A stretch of DNA of 64,000 bases, from NCBI GenBank assembly GCA_023101725.1, contig JALJCO010010476.1, forward strand, positions 1,116,001 through 1,180,000. The letters run 5' to 3'. The notes beneath the pieces were generated by a model. The model saw nothing but the letters and a program-made list of their open reading frames with translations, searched no databases and was not told the DNA's origin. Of the stretch, positions 11,973 to 22,695 are shown one piece after another. Origin of the DNA: Atherinomorus stipes. Taxonomy: Eukaryota > Chordata > Actinopteri > Atheriniformes > Atherinidae. A program made the translations under genes and the position numbers. Numbering within the stretch: the first letter of the stretch is position 1; every line of letters starts with the position of its first letter.

Positions 11973-12676
11973 TTAAAGGTACAGTATAAAGGAAGATGGG
12001 TATTCGAAAGGAAAGATGTTTTCTTTCAAATGACTTCATATTCCAAGCACTGTTGTGAATATACGGCACATTCTCCCATACATAAAGAAATTTTCATCTG
12101 TGAATGGATCCAGTGGTCTCAGGTGAAGCTATGACTGTACTATGAGTAACTACTTTTAGTATCCTTTAAGGCATTACTTATCCCAAACAGTGCTCTAACT
12201 ACCATTAAACAAAGCTGGTACAGCAGGTTTAAAATTCAGAGAGTTCTTACTTCACACACATTATTTTGTCCATGTAGGGACATCGTAGTAAAAATAGCAG
12301 CACAAATATGGCAGCCTCCATGTATGTGCACCCCCAGCAAGTAGATATAAATGAGTCATTCTAAGAATGAATGAAATGAAATGAATGAAAAAAAAAAAGA
12401 AAATGAAAAATACTTTATTTATCCCAGAAGGGAAATTCAACATTGTAAAAAGCTCACTCTTTTTTTCTTTTTTTCTTTCTTTTTCTTTTGTTTTTTTGAT
12501 TGTTTTTTTGTTTTTAACAATATATCATTTATATGAAATAAACCCATTACAGTTCGCATATCGTAATGGGCTTGGGGTTGAAGATACCATCATCTTTCTG
12601 CTTCAGAGAGCAATATGTTAAGTTTTTCTGCCACTGACCTTTTATTTTTTTTTTTTTTATACACACCCACCTTTAA
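11973..12676 (+). mobile_element. TTAA-flanked MITE, copy 2 with an insertion
   Basis: Begins TTAAAGGTACAGTAT (11973) and ends CACCTTTAA (12668-12676). It follows copy 1 (4708-5257) through the matching interior, for example ACTTCATATTCCAAGCACTGT and GGCAGCCTCCATGTATGTGC. Between about 12,366 and 12,610 the family sequence is replaced by unrelated DNA before resuming at TTTTTCTGCCACTGACCTTT, so it was interrupted by a later insertion. Confidence 0.8.
12366..12610 (-). mobile_element. Insertion with LINE-like 3' tail inside MITE copy 2
   Basis: Starts with an (ATGA)n/A-rich stretch, then ATACTTTATTTATCCCAGAA and GGGAAATTC, which resembles the 3' terminus of a common fish LINE. Pyrimidine-rich DNA follows. 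It interrupts the older TTAA element, which gives the relative order of insertion. The exact LINE family is not assigned. Confidence 0.5.
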
Positions 12677-12746
12677 TAATGTCTTATGTTTATTTGGTTT
12701 CTTTTGTTCTGTGTTTTAAACATATTATATAAAGTACATTTCCCCT

Positions 12747-13957
12747 CTACAGTTGTGGGAAAAAATTGTTGGTACCCATCGGTTTATGAAAGAAAACCTC
12801 ACAATGGTCACAGAAATAACTTGAATCTGACAAAAGTAATAATGAATAAACATTTCATGAAAATTAACCAATAAAATCAGACATTGCTTTTCAACCACGC
12901 TTCAACAGAATTATTTTCAAAAATAAATTCATGAAATAGGCCTCGACAAAAATGATGGTACCTTTCACTTAATATTTTGTTGCACAAACTTTTGAGGGAA
13001 TCATTGAAATAAAATGATTCCTGGGAATGTAAATGACTTGGGAAAGAGGAAGAAAAGTTTTATTGTGGGGAGGTGTTTTTTTCTTGATATGCTTATTTTT
13101 CTTCATCTAAAAAGAGGAAAAACAAAAATTTCTTCTCTTCATAGAAAACTCTCATGTGGCTTGTCAACATGTACTTTTGCAAATTCCAGTCTGTCTTTTT
13201 ATGATTTGTTTTCAACAATTCTGTCCTCCTTGGTCATCTCCCATTAAGTCCACTTGGCTCAACCAACAGCAAATAGTGTGATCTGACACTGATGTTCCTT
13301 GAGCTTGAAGTTCACCTTTAATCAAAGTTTTTCTGGGCTTTTTCGTTACCATTCGTATTATCCGTCTCTTTTATTTGTCATCAATTTGCCTCCTGCAGCC
13401 ACGTCCAGGGAGGTTGGCCACAGTCCCATTGATCTTAAATTTCTGAATGATATAACTGTAGTCACAGGAACATCAAACTGCTTGGAGATGATGTTATAGC
13501 CTTTACCTTTAATATGCTTGTCTATGATTTTCTTTCTGATCTCCTGAGACAACTCTTTCCTTCGCCTCCTCATGGTCCATGCTGAGTGTGGTACACACCA
13601 TGTCACCAAACAGCACAGTGACTACCCGCCGCCCTATATATAGGCCCACTGAGATTACAAGACTGTTGACACCTATGATGCAAATTAGTTGACTCATATT
13701 GATTTAACATGTCCCTTTGGTCACATTATTTTCAGTCTTTTCTAGAGGTACCATCATTTTTGTCCAGGCTTGTTTCATGAGTTTTTTTTTTTTTTTAAAT
13801 AATTCTGTTTTAGCATGGTTGAAAAGCATTGTCTGACTTTCATTAGCTCATTTTCATAGAATTTTTATTCATCATTACTTTTGGCAGATTCAAGTTATTT
13901 CTGTGACCACTGTGGATGTTTCTTTTAGTAAGGGTAGCAACAATTTTTTCCACATGC
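12747..13957 (-). mobile_element. Decayed Tc1-like transposon, internally deleted
   Basis: The ends are inverted copies of each other over more than 200 bases: GTGGGAAAAAATTGTTGGTA near 12,756 faces TAGCAACAATTTTTTCCACA near 13,935, with further pairing such as GGTCACAGAAATAACTTGAA (12,803) against its complement near 13,885. At about 1.2 kb it is shorter than an intact Tc1-like element (about 1.6 kb). It retains only the N-terminal DNA-binding part of the transposase, on the minus strand. Confidence 0.8.
13358..13609 (-). pseudogene. Tc1-like transposase N-terminal HTH remnant
   Basis: The minus-strand frame reads MRRRRKELSQEIRKKIIDKH then KGKGYNIISKQFDVPVTTV, the first paired-type helix-turn-helix of Tc1 transposases (KELS..LR..I...H..GKGYK.ISK.L.VP..TV). 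After SFRNLRSMG the usual GRGRPRK linker and DDE catalytic domain are absent. It is a truncated copy that could at most bind transposon ends. Confidence 0.75.
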
Positions 13958-14525
13958 AAAATATCAAAATTATGTGTTAAAACATACACTGTAGGCTCCA
14001 AAATAATTTGTCTAAATCCAGTGCACACAACCAAAACATGAGCAAACTCCAGAATTATAGCTTGTTCTTAACATTTAAAAATATTATAGTAAATCTTTTC
14101 CATCAGTGCAGCAGCTATGAGTATTAAAGACAGTCCTCTACGGGTAAAATTCCCTTCCCAACATGTAAGATGATGAGAAACCCTCAAATTTTTATTTTCT
14201 GGGTTTGTTTTCGGGGGTTGTAATTATCATAACTGTCTCTTTAACTAAACTCAGATTTATGCTTCCATCTAAAATCTCTACAGATGCAAAGAAAACATCA
14301 AGCCAAGTATAACAATTTTTATTGTCGTATTTGACATTGAAAGGTTTGGTTTTGTTAAAGATAACAAAATGTACTAAAATGTAGATTATTGGTGAGAATA
14401 TCATGGAATTAGACAGTGCTGCAAAATGCTTGTAGTTTGAGATTTTGGCCACAAGATAGCAGTGTGCTGCACTGCAATGACTGTAAGAGAAGTCTCAGAT
14501 AGTGAATGACTTGCGTGTGTGTGTG

Positions 14526-14567
<42 letters not shown>

Positions 14568-14918
14568 ATATACTGATATATATATATATATACAGAGGTC
14601 ATTCTTTTTGATTGTCAGATATACTTGTGTGACATATAAAAAAATATAAAGATTCTATTAAATTCAATTTGATTCGGTTATCCTTTTTTTCTCTTTCTTC
14701 AATGGTATTATGTGTTTTCAAATGTAAAAAGTCATATCGATACATTGCAACAGATTTTTGATTATGTGTTCCTGCAGAAAACTGAACAAATCCAGACTTC
14801 TTTCATAAAATCCAGCTGGATGGGAGCGCGCGTGGTACATGATGGTTCTGGGGAGGAGGGGGGATTTATGTCGGGGCTCCAGCGGGCAGCGGCGCTCTGC
14901 TGCGGCTGATTCCTGGTT
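13958..14918. other. Intergenic stretch upstream of candidate promoter
   Basis: AT-rich DNA with a (TA)n array at 14,528-14,593. From about 14,820 composition shifts to GC-rich with CpGs. No coding exon is recognised. Confidence 0.5.
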
Positions 14919-14925
14919 TATAAAA
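14919..14925 (+). promoter_or_regulatory. csrnp3: TATA box of candidate csrnp3 promoter
   Basis: TATAAAA lies just after a GC-rich block (14,820-14,910 with several CpGs). Transcription would start near 14,949. It precedes an exon-like stretch that ends in a strong donor on the same strand as csrnp3. Assignment to csrnp3 is inferred from orientation and from the lack of any other + strand gene downstream. Confidence 0.4.
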
Positions 14926-14948
14926 CCATGATTGGACAGACGAAGTCA

Positions 14949-15226
14949 CGTTGTCCGTGAAGCTGTCAGTCTGATGCTGCACCATTGTTCCCCGAGCAGC
15001 CGGAAGAAGTGCTTGTTTAAGCACTGCTGTAAGCAACAGCTGTACCGGTTAGCTCAGTAATACTCAGGATTCCGGTACCGGTTTTAGAGTTTTCACGTTG
15101 ATGGTGGATTTCCGCAGAGGGGAAAAACCGTGACATGGTTTAGAAGAAAAAAACTGAACAGTCCATCTAGAGCAGCGTGGGGCGTCTTTGGCTGACTGGA
15201 CACTGATGATAGTAACGAAATGAATG
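14949..15226 (+). other. csrnp3: Candidate 5' non-coding exon of csrnp3
   Basis: A CpG-containing stretch of about 280 bases ends in AATG|GTGAGTCAG, a near-consensus splice donor at 15226. It carries several short upstream ATGs and no long frame, as expected for a leader. The first csrnp3 coding exon has a splice acceptor just before its ATG, so at least one upstream leader exon must exist. This is the best candidate seen, which would make intron 1 about 16.5 kb. Other candidates lie near 22.4-22.7 and 28.0-28.5 kb. Confidence 0.4.
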
Positions 15227-15597
15227 GTGAGTCAGACTAATCACAGGTGATAGGCCTGCATTTAAACACATGTACAAAGGATAAAAAAAAAACGTGCTCA
15301 TAATATTTTTTTATTTGAAGTCTTTTACATGCAACTGCTAAAAAATATGGACGTTTGACTGGTTGTCTGCAGTTTTTGTTACTTATGAACACTGCAGGGA
15401 CCCATCCCTAAATAGTCCATTTGTCAAACTACCTTGGCTCTTATTCTGTTCGTGAAAGACAATTGTCACATGTACCCTAATGGTAAACTACGGAATAAGC
15501 TTTCATAACACTTATTTGCCACATTTTTTTTTTATTACAAATGTTGCAACAAAAAAAATCTAGATGTAGGAAAAAGACAAAGCAGACCATGTTGGAG

Positions 15598-15649
15598 CTC
15601 ATATATGATATATATGATATATGTATATATATGTATGAATATATATGTA

Positions 15650-15726
<77 letters not shown>

Positions 15727-15736
15727 GTGTGTGTGT
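15598..15736. repeat. (TA)n then (TG)n compound microsatellite
   Basis: Imperfect ATATGT units to 15,660, pure TA to 15,710, then TG to 15,736. Frames made of Tyr-Ile or Thr-His here are artefacts. Confidence 0.95.
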
Positions 15737-16512
15737 AAAACGCACATGTGCCATCCAGGCTTCTGTACTGATATAAGCAAGCTGGTATATGGCCAACTGG
15801 GCTCTCACACACGCTACAGACACAGACTGTACAGAATGGGAGAGGACCCTGGGGATACCCCCAGCTCCCCTCTATCCTCCAGCTATAAAAGAAAGACTGG
15901 CTCACAGAGGATTGAGATAAAGCTCTGTCAATCATTCCTGTCTCAATGCTCAAAAGGCAAAGTTTGCCTGACAAAGGCTGTGTGTACCACTATTATGATA
16001 ACAACAAGCATTACAGAATAATTGCTTTGTATGCACCCCTTGTAATGGCATTTTGCTTCAGACATGCAACAAACAGCATAAATTGTGCTTCCTAAGGCCA
16101 TGATGTGCATGATCCCTTTATAAACAAGATAGTTATACACCGGCTGAAGGAATAAACATTGCGCATGTTTCTCTTCTTTGTTCTTCACAGAACAGAAGTG
16201 GGTCGTTGCAGTGTAACACATTTAGCTAAAGGTAAGATCAGATCTTGATTTTGCTGTTTTGAAATATCAAATTGCCAGTCTTCACAACACATTAACATAT
16301 TGAATTTGTGCCTGCAAGACAGACGGCGTTCAAGCTCACACAACTGTTGCTAAGATGCCACAAAAGACTCTCTGATAACAAGATATGATGCTGTGTTGGT
16401 GAAGCGAACAGTGTTAAGTCAATAAAGACAGTTATGCTATTCTACATGGATTTATACAAGATAAATCCCTCTGATTTCTGATTGAAGATGTGCTCTTTCT
16501 AGACTGTATTGT
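15737..16512. other. Putative csrnp3 intron 1, nothing recognised
   Basis: No element ends or exons were identified. The frame at 15,605-16,021 owes much of its length to the adjoining repeat. Confidence 0.4.
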
Positions 16513-17000
16513 ATGATATATATATATATATATATATTTAATATATATATATATACGTGTACATTTTTATATATATATTTTATATATATATACGTCGTAT
16601 ATGTCAATATATTTTTAAATGAGATATGGAATTGGACCATATCGCACATATCGAGATATGGAGTTCAGTGTTTATTTGTTTTGTCTTTGTATATAAATGC
16701 TAACCTTACTAGAGTTTGTTACATTTAATTCTGTGTAATGTTCCTTACTTGCATCTGCGAGTATTATTACATACAGTATTATCCAGTATTTCTGTTTACA
16801 TTTTATCGCTCTTTGAACAGCTGAGCATTATTTCTTCCGGTCGGTTTAAATGAAACTACTTGTAATGTCATATTTGGCTCTGACTGTAACAAAACATTTG
16901 CTCTCACTTTGCGATAAAGATATCGGAATATATATTGTATATCGATATTCAGCCTAAATATATTGAGATATATTTGTGCGGACGTGAAACTCAGATCGGC
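16513..17000. repeat. (TA)n and ATATCG-rich inverted-repeat region
   Basis: TA arrays to about 16,595 are followed by ATCGCACATATCGAGATATGG (20-base core at 16,640-16,660). Related ATATCG-containing motifs recur in the opposite sense near 16,918-16,975. This suggests a degraded terminal-inverted-repeat element of about 380 bases; exact ends are not resolved. Confidence 0.35.
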
Positions 17001-17129
17001 TCGTTGCTTCACTTGCACAAACCGAGGCCTCTTGCTGACAACACAAGCTCCGATACGAAGCTTCATTAGGAACTCCCCATTTTTCTCGACATGCACTTCG
17101 GTGTCTCAGTTCACGGGCATGTCACGACT

Positions 17130-17470
17130 TGCTGGGAGTGCACATACATGGAAGCTACCATATTTGTACTGCCATTTTTACTACAGTGTCCCTAAATGTA
17201 CAGAACAATGTGTGTGAAGTAACAACCCTCTGAACCTTAAAACTACTGTACCAGCTTTGTTTTACCTGTGTTACAGTTATAGCTACACCTGAGACCACTG
17301 GACCCACTCACTAACTAACATCTTTATGTCTGGGAGAATTTTGGCCACTAACAGCCACCATATTCACAACAGTGCTTAGAATTTAAAGTCATTTGAAAGA
17401 GAACATCTTTTCTTTCAAATACCCTCCTTCACCACTAGATGTCAGTAATTCTTAAACACTGTACCTTTAA
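17130..17470 (-). mobile_element. TTAA MITE, copy 3, inverted and truncated
   Basis: Reverse-strand relative of the element at 4708-5257. It ends CACTGTACCTTTAA at 17470 and shares GCTTGCTGGGAGTGCACATACATGG-type (here 17,128-17,152), CATTTGAAAGA and CCTCCTTCACCACTAGATGTC motifs. The part corresponding to the right half of copy 1 is missing, so only one terminus remains. Confidence 0.75.
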
Positions 17471-18459
17471 TTGCAAATGAATTCCGAATTTGAACTCTGA
17501 TCTACATGTATAGCTATCAAGATATTACATTTCCAACACTGTTGGAGGAACTAGAGTGGACAAATATGATTCCTTGCTAGAGGAATAATTTACCTGCATT
17601 AAACATAGTTTGGCTGGTCCTGCAACTTATAGTCAGGTGCGACATGTGCTGGATATCAATATATATATAGTCTATAATTTAACATGTTTTTATATGTTAA
17701 TTCATACTGACTGACGTGAACCAAGGAATAATCATTACCGTCTACAGCCACAAGAGGGGGCTCCAGGCTTGTGACAATTGAACGCTACTCCAAGAACAAA
17801 GATCCCAAAATGGCCTTATTGCAGCGAGAGGAGTTCATCTCAGACATCTGGCAGTAATGTCTGTGTGGTGGAACAAATCCACAACTAATATGTTTATCAT
17901 TCTTATTTATAATGTTTATGATTATTCACAGGCGTTGACTTTGATTGGGGAAGTTTTACAAGTCACATAGCCTATAAGCCTATATGAACAATCTGAAAAT
18001 GGCTTTTTCTCAGCTAGAGGAGTTTATTTTGGACAATAATATGCAGACTTTGTGTATACTCATGATGCATTAGCGACGCTGGCCACGAGTTTGTTATTTT
18101 GTTCCCATGCGGTTTAAAACCAACCTAATGAAATGTTGCCCCCAGATTACAACTTGTGGCCATGCATTAGGGATGCATGGCCACAAGCTTCTTTTTTCTG
18201 CCAACGTCATTTCTGCAACTGCAATGTTGGTTTTGTGCTAACTATGGAGACAGGTAGGACACAGACCAGGTGTGCATTAATATTGAGTTAAAAAAAAATG
18301 AGGGCAGTTTAAAGGAATTTGCTTTATTAACTTAACTTTGACAGCTCTAATTAGAAGGAACCTTTATTTTACCAGAAATAAAACTAATTGATATTTAAAA
18401 AAAACCAACTCTTTTTCAAGAGTGACCTGGCCAAGACAGCAGAATGAAATCAGCTAAAG

Positions 18460-18461
<2 letters not shown>
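17471..18461. other. Putative csrnp3 intron 1, nothing recognised
   Basis: Non-repetitive AT-rich DNA. GGATGCATGGCCACAAG near 18,171 repeats in inverted sense a few tens of bases upstream, forming a small hairpin. Confidence 0.4.
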
Positions 18462-18501
<40 letters not shown>

Positions 18502-18505
18502 CGTA
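18462..18505. repeat. (TA)n microsatellite
   Basis: About 40 bases of TA repeats, directly left of a Tc1-like fragment. Confidence 0.9.
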
Positions 18506-18524
18506 TATATACTGTGTATACACA

Positions 18525-18845
18525 GTCGTTCTGAAAATTATTCTCACCCTCCAATTGAAAAAGGAAAAAAATCAGCTGTCAGTTAAATCAGATGAAATTG
18601 ACAGATGTAATAATAAATAAGAATTCCATGAACATCAAGTCACTGATTTTGAATTGTGGTTTGTAAGAAATATTAAAAACAAACACACAAAAAAAGAAAA
18701 CAAAGAAAACAAGCATGGGGCACCAAGGCTAAAATTTCGTTGAGCAACACTAAGAGGCAATCACTGCAATCAGGTGTTTTATCTAATGTTCTACACACTT
18801 GTTAACAAGTATTTTGGCCCACTCTTGATGGGAAAGGTGCTCTAA
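18525..18845. mobile_element. Truncated Tc1-like element, one end only
   Basis: CTGAAAATTATTCTCACCCTC followed by CAATTG matches the left end of the nested element at 43,556 (CTCAAAATTATTCATACCC). The internal block GCAACACTAAGAGGCAATCA then CTGCAATCAGGTGTT matches, in inverted sense, a block at 44,070-44,100. The opposite terminus is absent. Confidence 0.6.
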
Positions 18846-18996
18846 TGTGTCAGGGACAGTTTTGTTTGTTTGTTTTGTTTTTTAAAGTATTATTTCCAAA
18901 TACAATTCAAAAGCAATATCTTATTTCTCTAAATTATAATTTTGTAAATTTGTATCTATTATTAGTTTCTTTAGTTTCTTGTTATTTGAATTACTA

Positions 18997-19120
<124 letters not shown>

Positions 19121-22100
19121 TACTCAACTTACCATACTTTCATGGGCATTATATAATTAAATACTGATAGCCTGCCATTCTAAGTTGTTGGGTTTCCTAC
19201 ACATTAGACCTGGATGAGGCCTCATCATCATTGCTTGCTTCATTATCTGCCAGTTTCTTTTGTCGAAAGAAACCCAAAGCTGTTGCAGGTGTTTAACATG
19301 CAACACACAATCAAACAACCGTTTTAGTGTCTGTGGTTTGGATCTGAAAGGTGAGGAGTTGGGCTGCATGTGTTTGGGGAGTGGGGCCTCTCTCCTTCTG
19401 ACATTGTGGCTTCCTTCTCTGATCCATCTGTTTCCCGAGTCTATCAGCACCCAGTCCTCTACTGGGAGCAGAATTTAATTAGTACATGTGGCACAGCGTT
19501 AAAGGACATTGAAACATTAAGTAGATATATTTACTTGTGAAAAGCTGCATCATTAAGCTGCAGGCTTTTTTTGAAGAAGTGGTTCAGCCATGCTGGTATT
19601 ACATACTGTAGCACAGATGGCTCAGGCTTCATAACAGTAAATGTAGTCCATTTAAGATTCACAGGAAAGGTGTTATGGCTTAGCAGCACTAAGGAGAGTC
19701 TCTCTGCAGGAGGCTGATGTGGGTGAGTTGTCTCTGCACAAAGGTTCACACACATGGATGAATCTCTTTTGTTTCCTTTTATGAGGAACACCAAGACTTA
19801 GATCGACTTGGAGGTTCAGAGAGATTTAGCAAGTAGGGTTAAAGGTCTGATTGTAAGTTGCTGTACAGGGGACAACGTATTTTGCATTTTAAATACTAAG
19901 TATGCATTATCAAACAAAAACAAACCCACTTTTCTTTAACAGGCTGCAATAGTAAATTTCAGATGTAAATGAAAATGTCAAACCATGGGATTGGCATTGG
20001 AAGAAGGGGTAATTACTCATACACTCAGAAATATGTTGATACAGCTTACCTAATGATCACAGAAGTAACCTCTGTGATCATTCAGAAATAAATGGTAAAG
20101 ACTGTCTATATATCAGGAATCAGAAAATGTCCCCGATGAGTGTAGATTAGATTTTATGCCATTTAACTGAAACACATCAATTTATTAATTATTCAGGAAA
20201 GATGACAGGTAGGTAGCCTTGTAAACTGTGTTTGTGGCATGTCATACATATCCATTGGCTCACAGCAATCCTTTCCACATTCCAGATTCAATGTGCTTTT
20301 CATTAATTGTCACCGCACATTTTAATTGGCGCCTCTCTTCACATTTGCTGAATATAAATCGTAGCATCGATGAAATATCCAGTCAGTAGGATTTGAGTGT
20401 GAACTAATATCAACCTTTCAGATTACGTGGCAGCTTTGTGAGGCTCGGCAGGGTCTATGGTTCCAATTTAGAAGCTTTTGATGTGACTCTTTTTGTGTGT
20501 TTGGCTCCTTCCTGGCTGAGCTGTGTTGGGCTTTCTCGCTCCTGTTTTGCGCTCCCTTGAGATGTTGCCATGACACCTATTTGGAATGTTTTGTCCTCAC
20601 CAATTTATGTCAAGAAAAAGAAAAACCCCAATATTTTCCTGATTAAGAAGTTTTGTTTGTCAGTTCATTTTGATATATAAAATCACTGCTTCTTGCTTCT
20701 GTTTTTACAGGTGATCTGTTGATAGCCATGTAGATGAAATGAGGAGATTGCATATCATCATGCAGCTTTATTTTGAGGCTCTGTGCATGTTGACTTGATG
20801 TCCTTTCTTCAAAGAGATAATGTATCCCAACAGAGTTCTATGTTAGACATGTTAAATAAATTAAGTGCATCTAAGAACTGTGCATTTAATCAAATTATTA
20901 ATTTAATCAAATTAAAATCAAATGTATTGTTTTAAACTCTAGATTTTTGGTTTCTTAAAAAGCAGTTGTTTCTGTCACCTTCTTCCAATCTGTAACAGCC
21001 AATAAAAAACACACATTTTCCCCCAAAAGTGCATTTTAATAACATCTAAATTTGTGAGCTTTCATGCTCTACTGAAGGTCTATCACTGAACAGATAATCG
21101 TTTTCTATGAGACTGGGATAAGTATGCAAGTGTTTGATTTGCTTAGTTTTTCTCAGCAGTTTAACCAGAATTTAATCTCTCAAGTTAAATTGGTGAGGAA
21201 TTTAAAAACAAAAGATCAATAATTATTGTTATTAAAGACTTAAAACTATTCATTTTCAAGACAGAATACTAAAATAAAAGTAAAATGTATGATAATAATT
21301 GCAAGTGTTTGATTTGAACTGATGCTATTTTGTATTCTCATGTTTGAATGATTGAAAAACACTTTATTCTTCCCCAAAAGATGGACATATCTAAATCTCT
21401 TGAAATCTTTCATTTGTAAGTAAATATTAGAATGATATAATTAAAAAATCTTACAGTCTCAATGAATTATAACTTAGACTTCCCAGTGAAAACCTTCACT
21501 ATCACAATCAGCTTTAACAGCTCCTTCATTTGAACTGCTGAGGCATTAAAGCATCATAGAAATGAAATTACTAACCTATAACACTATTCATACTGAGAAC
21601 TATTGTTAGCTGCATGTGATTTTGTATTATTCTAATTCACCGTATATTGTACTAGCATGCAGAGCTGGCCTACTTCCTTTTTTTTTTTTTTTTCAGATAA
21701 CAGTGCAAATGTTTTGCATATAAAAAATTATTCAAGATCTCTCCATGATACTGGCTATATATAAATGATAAGGCTTGTCTGCAGAATATGAACTCCACAT
21801 CCCACAGCTTTCCTCAGCCTGTGAGAAAGATGAAAGCAGCCCCGTCTCTATGAAATGCTTTGGCAGTTCTGTTTCTGCCAGCAAACTGGCTTTTGCTAAC
21901 TTTCAGGTGGCATGGGAAAATATAGTCATAAATAAAATATAGAGGCATGAATAATTTAGATGTGCATTGTGATTGACATAAGGGTGAGAGTACCTGATTA
22001 TGCCTCCACAGTGTGAAACTTGAATTACAGCAAATCAAAACATCAGTCTGAATGTGGAGCGCCTACCTTCCTACTTGTCTGCTGTTGTGTATTTTGATCG

Positions 22101-22379
22101 CAGCTTGTAACAACAAAGGCTGCTGAGGTGTTGGTTGAAATGCCTGCTTAAAGATCACGCTTCAGTTTAAGTGTGTTTCATTAAATATCTCACAAATGCT
22201 AGTGTGAATGATGTAAAGAACACACACAATCTTGCCAAGACACGAAAAGTTCACAAGCTCAGAGCTCTCAACAAGTTGTTGCCAGAATATCAGTTATTTA
22301 CCAGAATGCAGTCATACACTGGTTCCTTCACATGGCAGCCATCTCCAGCTCTTTGTGATTAACTAAGATGTAATAGTAA
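19121..22379. other. Putative csrnp3 intron 1, low-repeat stretch
   Basis: Over 3 kb without obvious transposons. The segment at about 20,220-20,560 has mixed, non-repetitive composition and could be a conserved non-coding element. That is a guess that only alignment to other fish could support. Confidence 0.3.
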
Positions 22380-22695
22380 ACTGGTGCGTGTATAAATGGA
22401 GCAATCGAGCATCCTTATTTTCTTTCTCTGTAAACCCATGTGGTTAATCAGGAGCCATGCTTCCTTTATTGTTCCAAGAGGAGGAAGAACAGATCAATGA
22501 CTCCCAGCGCTGTAGCTGCAGAGGAGAGGCTGCAGCAGGCATCACCAGGCTGCAGCTCCTCCGTGTGCTGAGTGCTGAACAGTGGGCTGCACTCCCTCCC
22601 ACCCCCTTGCATCTCCTCTCCCTCTCCCTCTTCCTCTCCCACCCCTCCACCCCCACTTTCATGTGTGTGGAGCAGATCTGTCTGCAGCCTCAGGC
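22380..22695 (+). promoter_or_regulatory. Possible alternative csrnp3 promoter/leader exon
   Basis: TATAAAT at 22,391-22,397 is followed by a GC-rich block, a pyrimidine-rich stretch (22,585-22,655) and CTCAG|GCAAGT near 22,694, which matches a GC-type donor. It is neuronal-promoter-like in composition, but no proof of transcription is available from sequence alone. Confidence 0.2.

Noticed and set aside
15477..16021. Tyr-Ile and Thr-His rich frames on both strands
   Set aside because: Produced by the (TA)n/(TG)n microsatellite. The same applies at 18,845-19,167 and 55,446-55,744.
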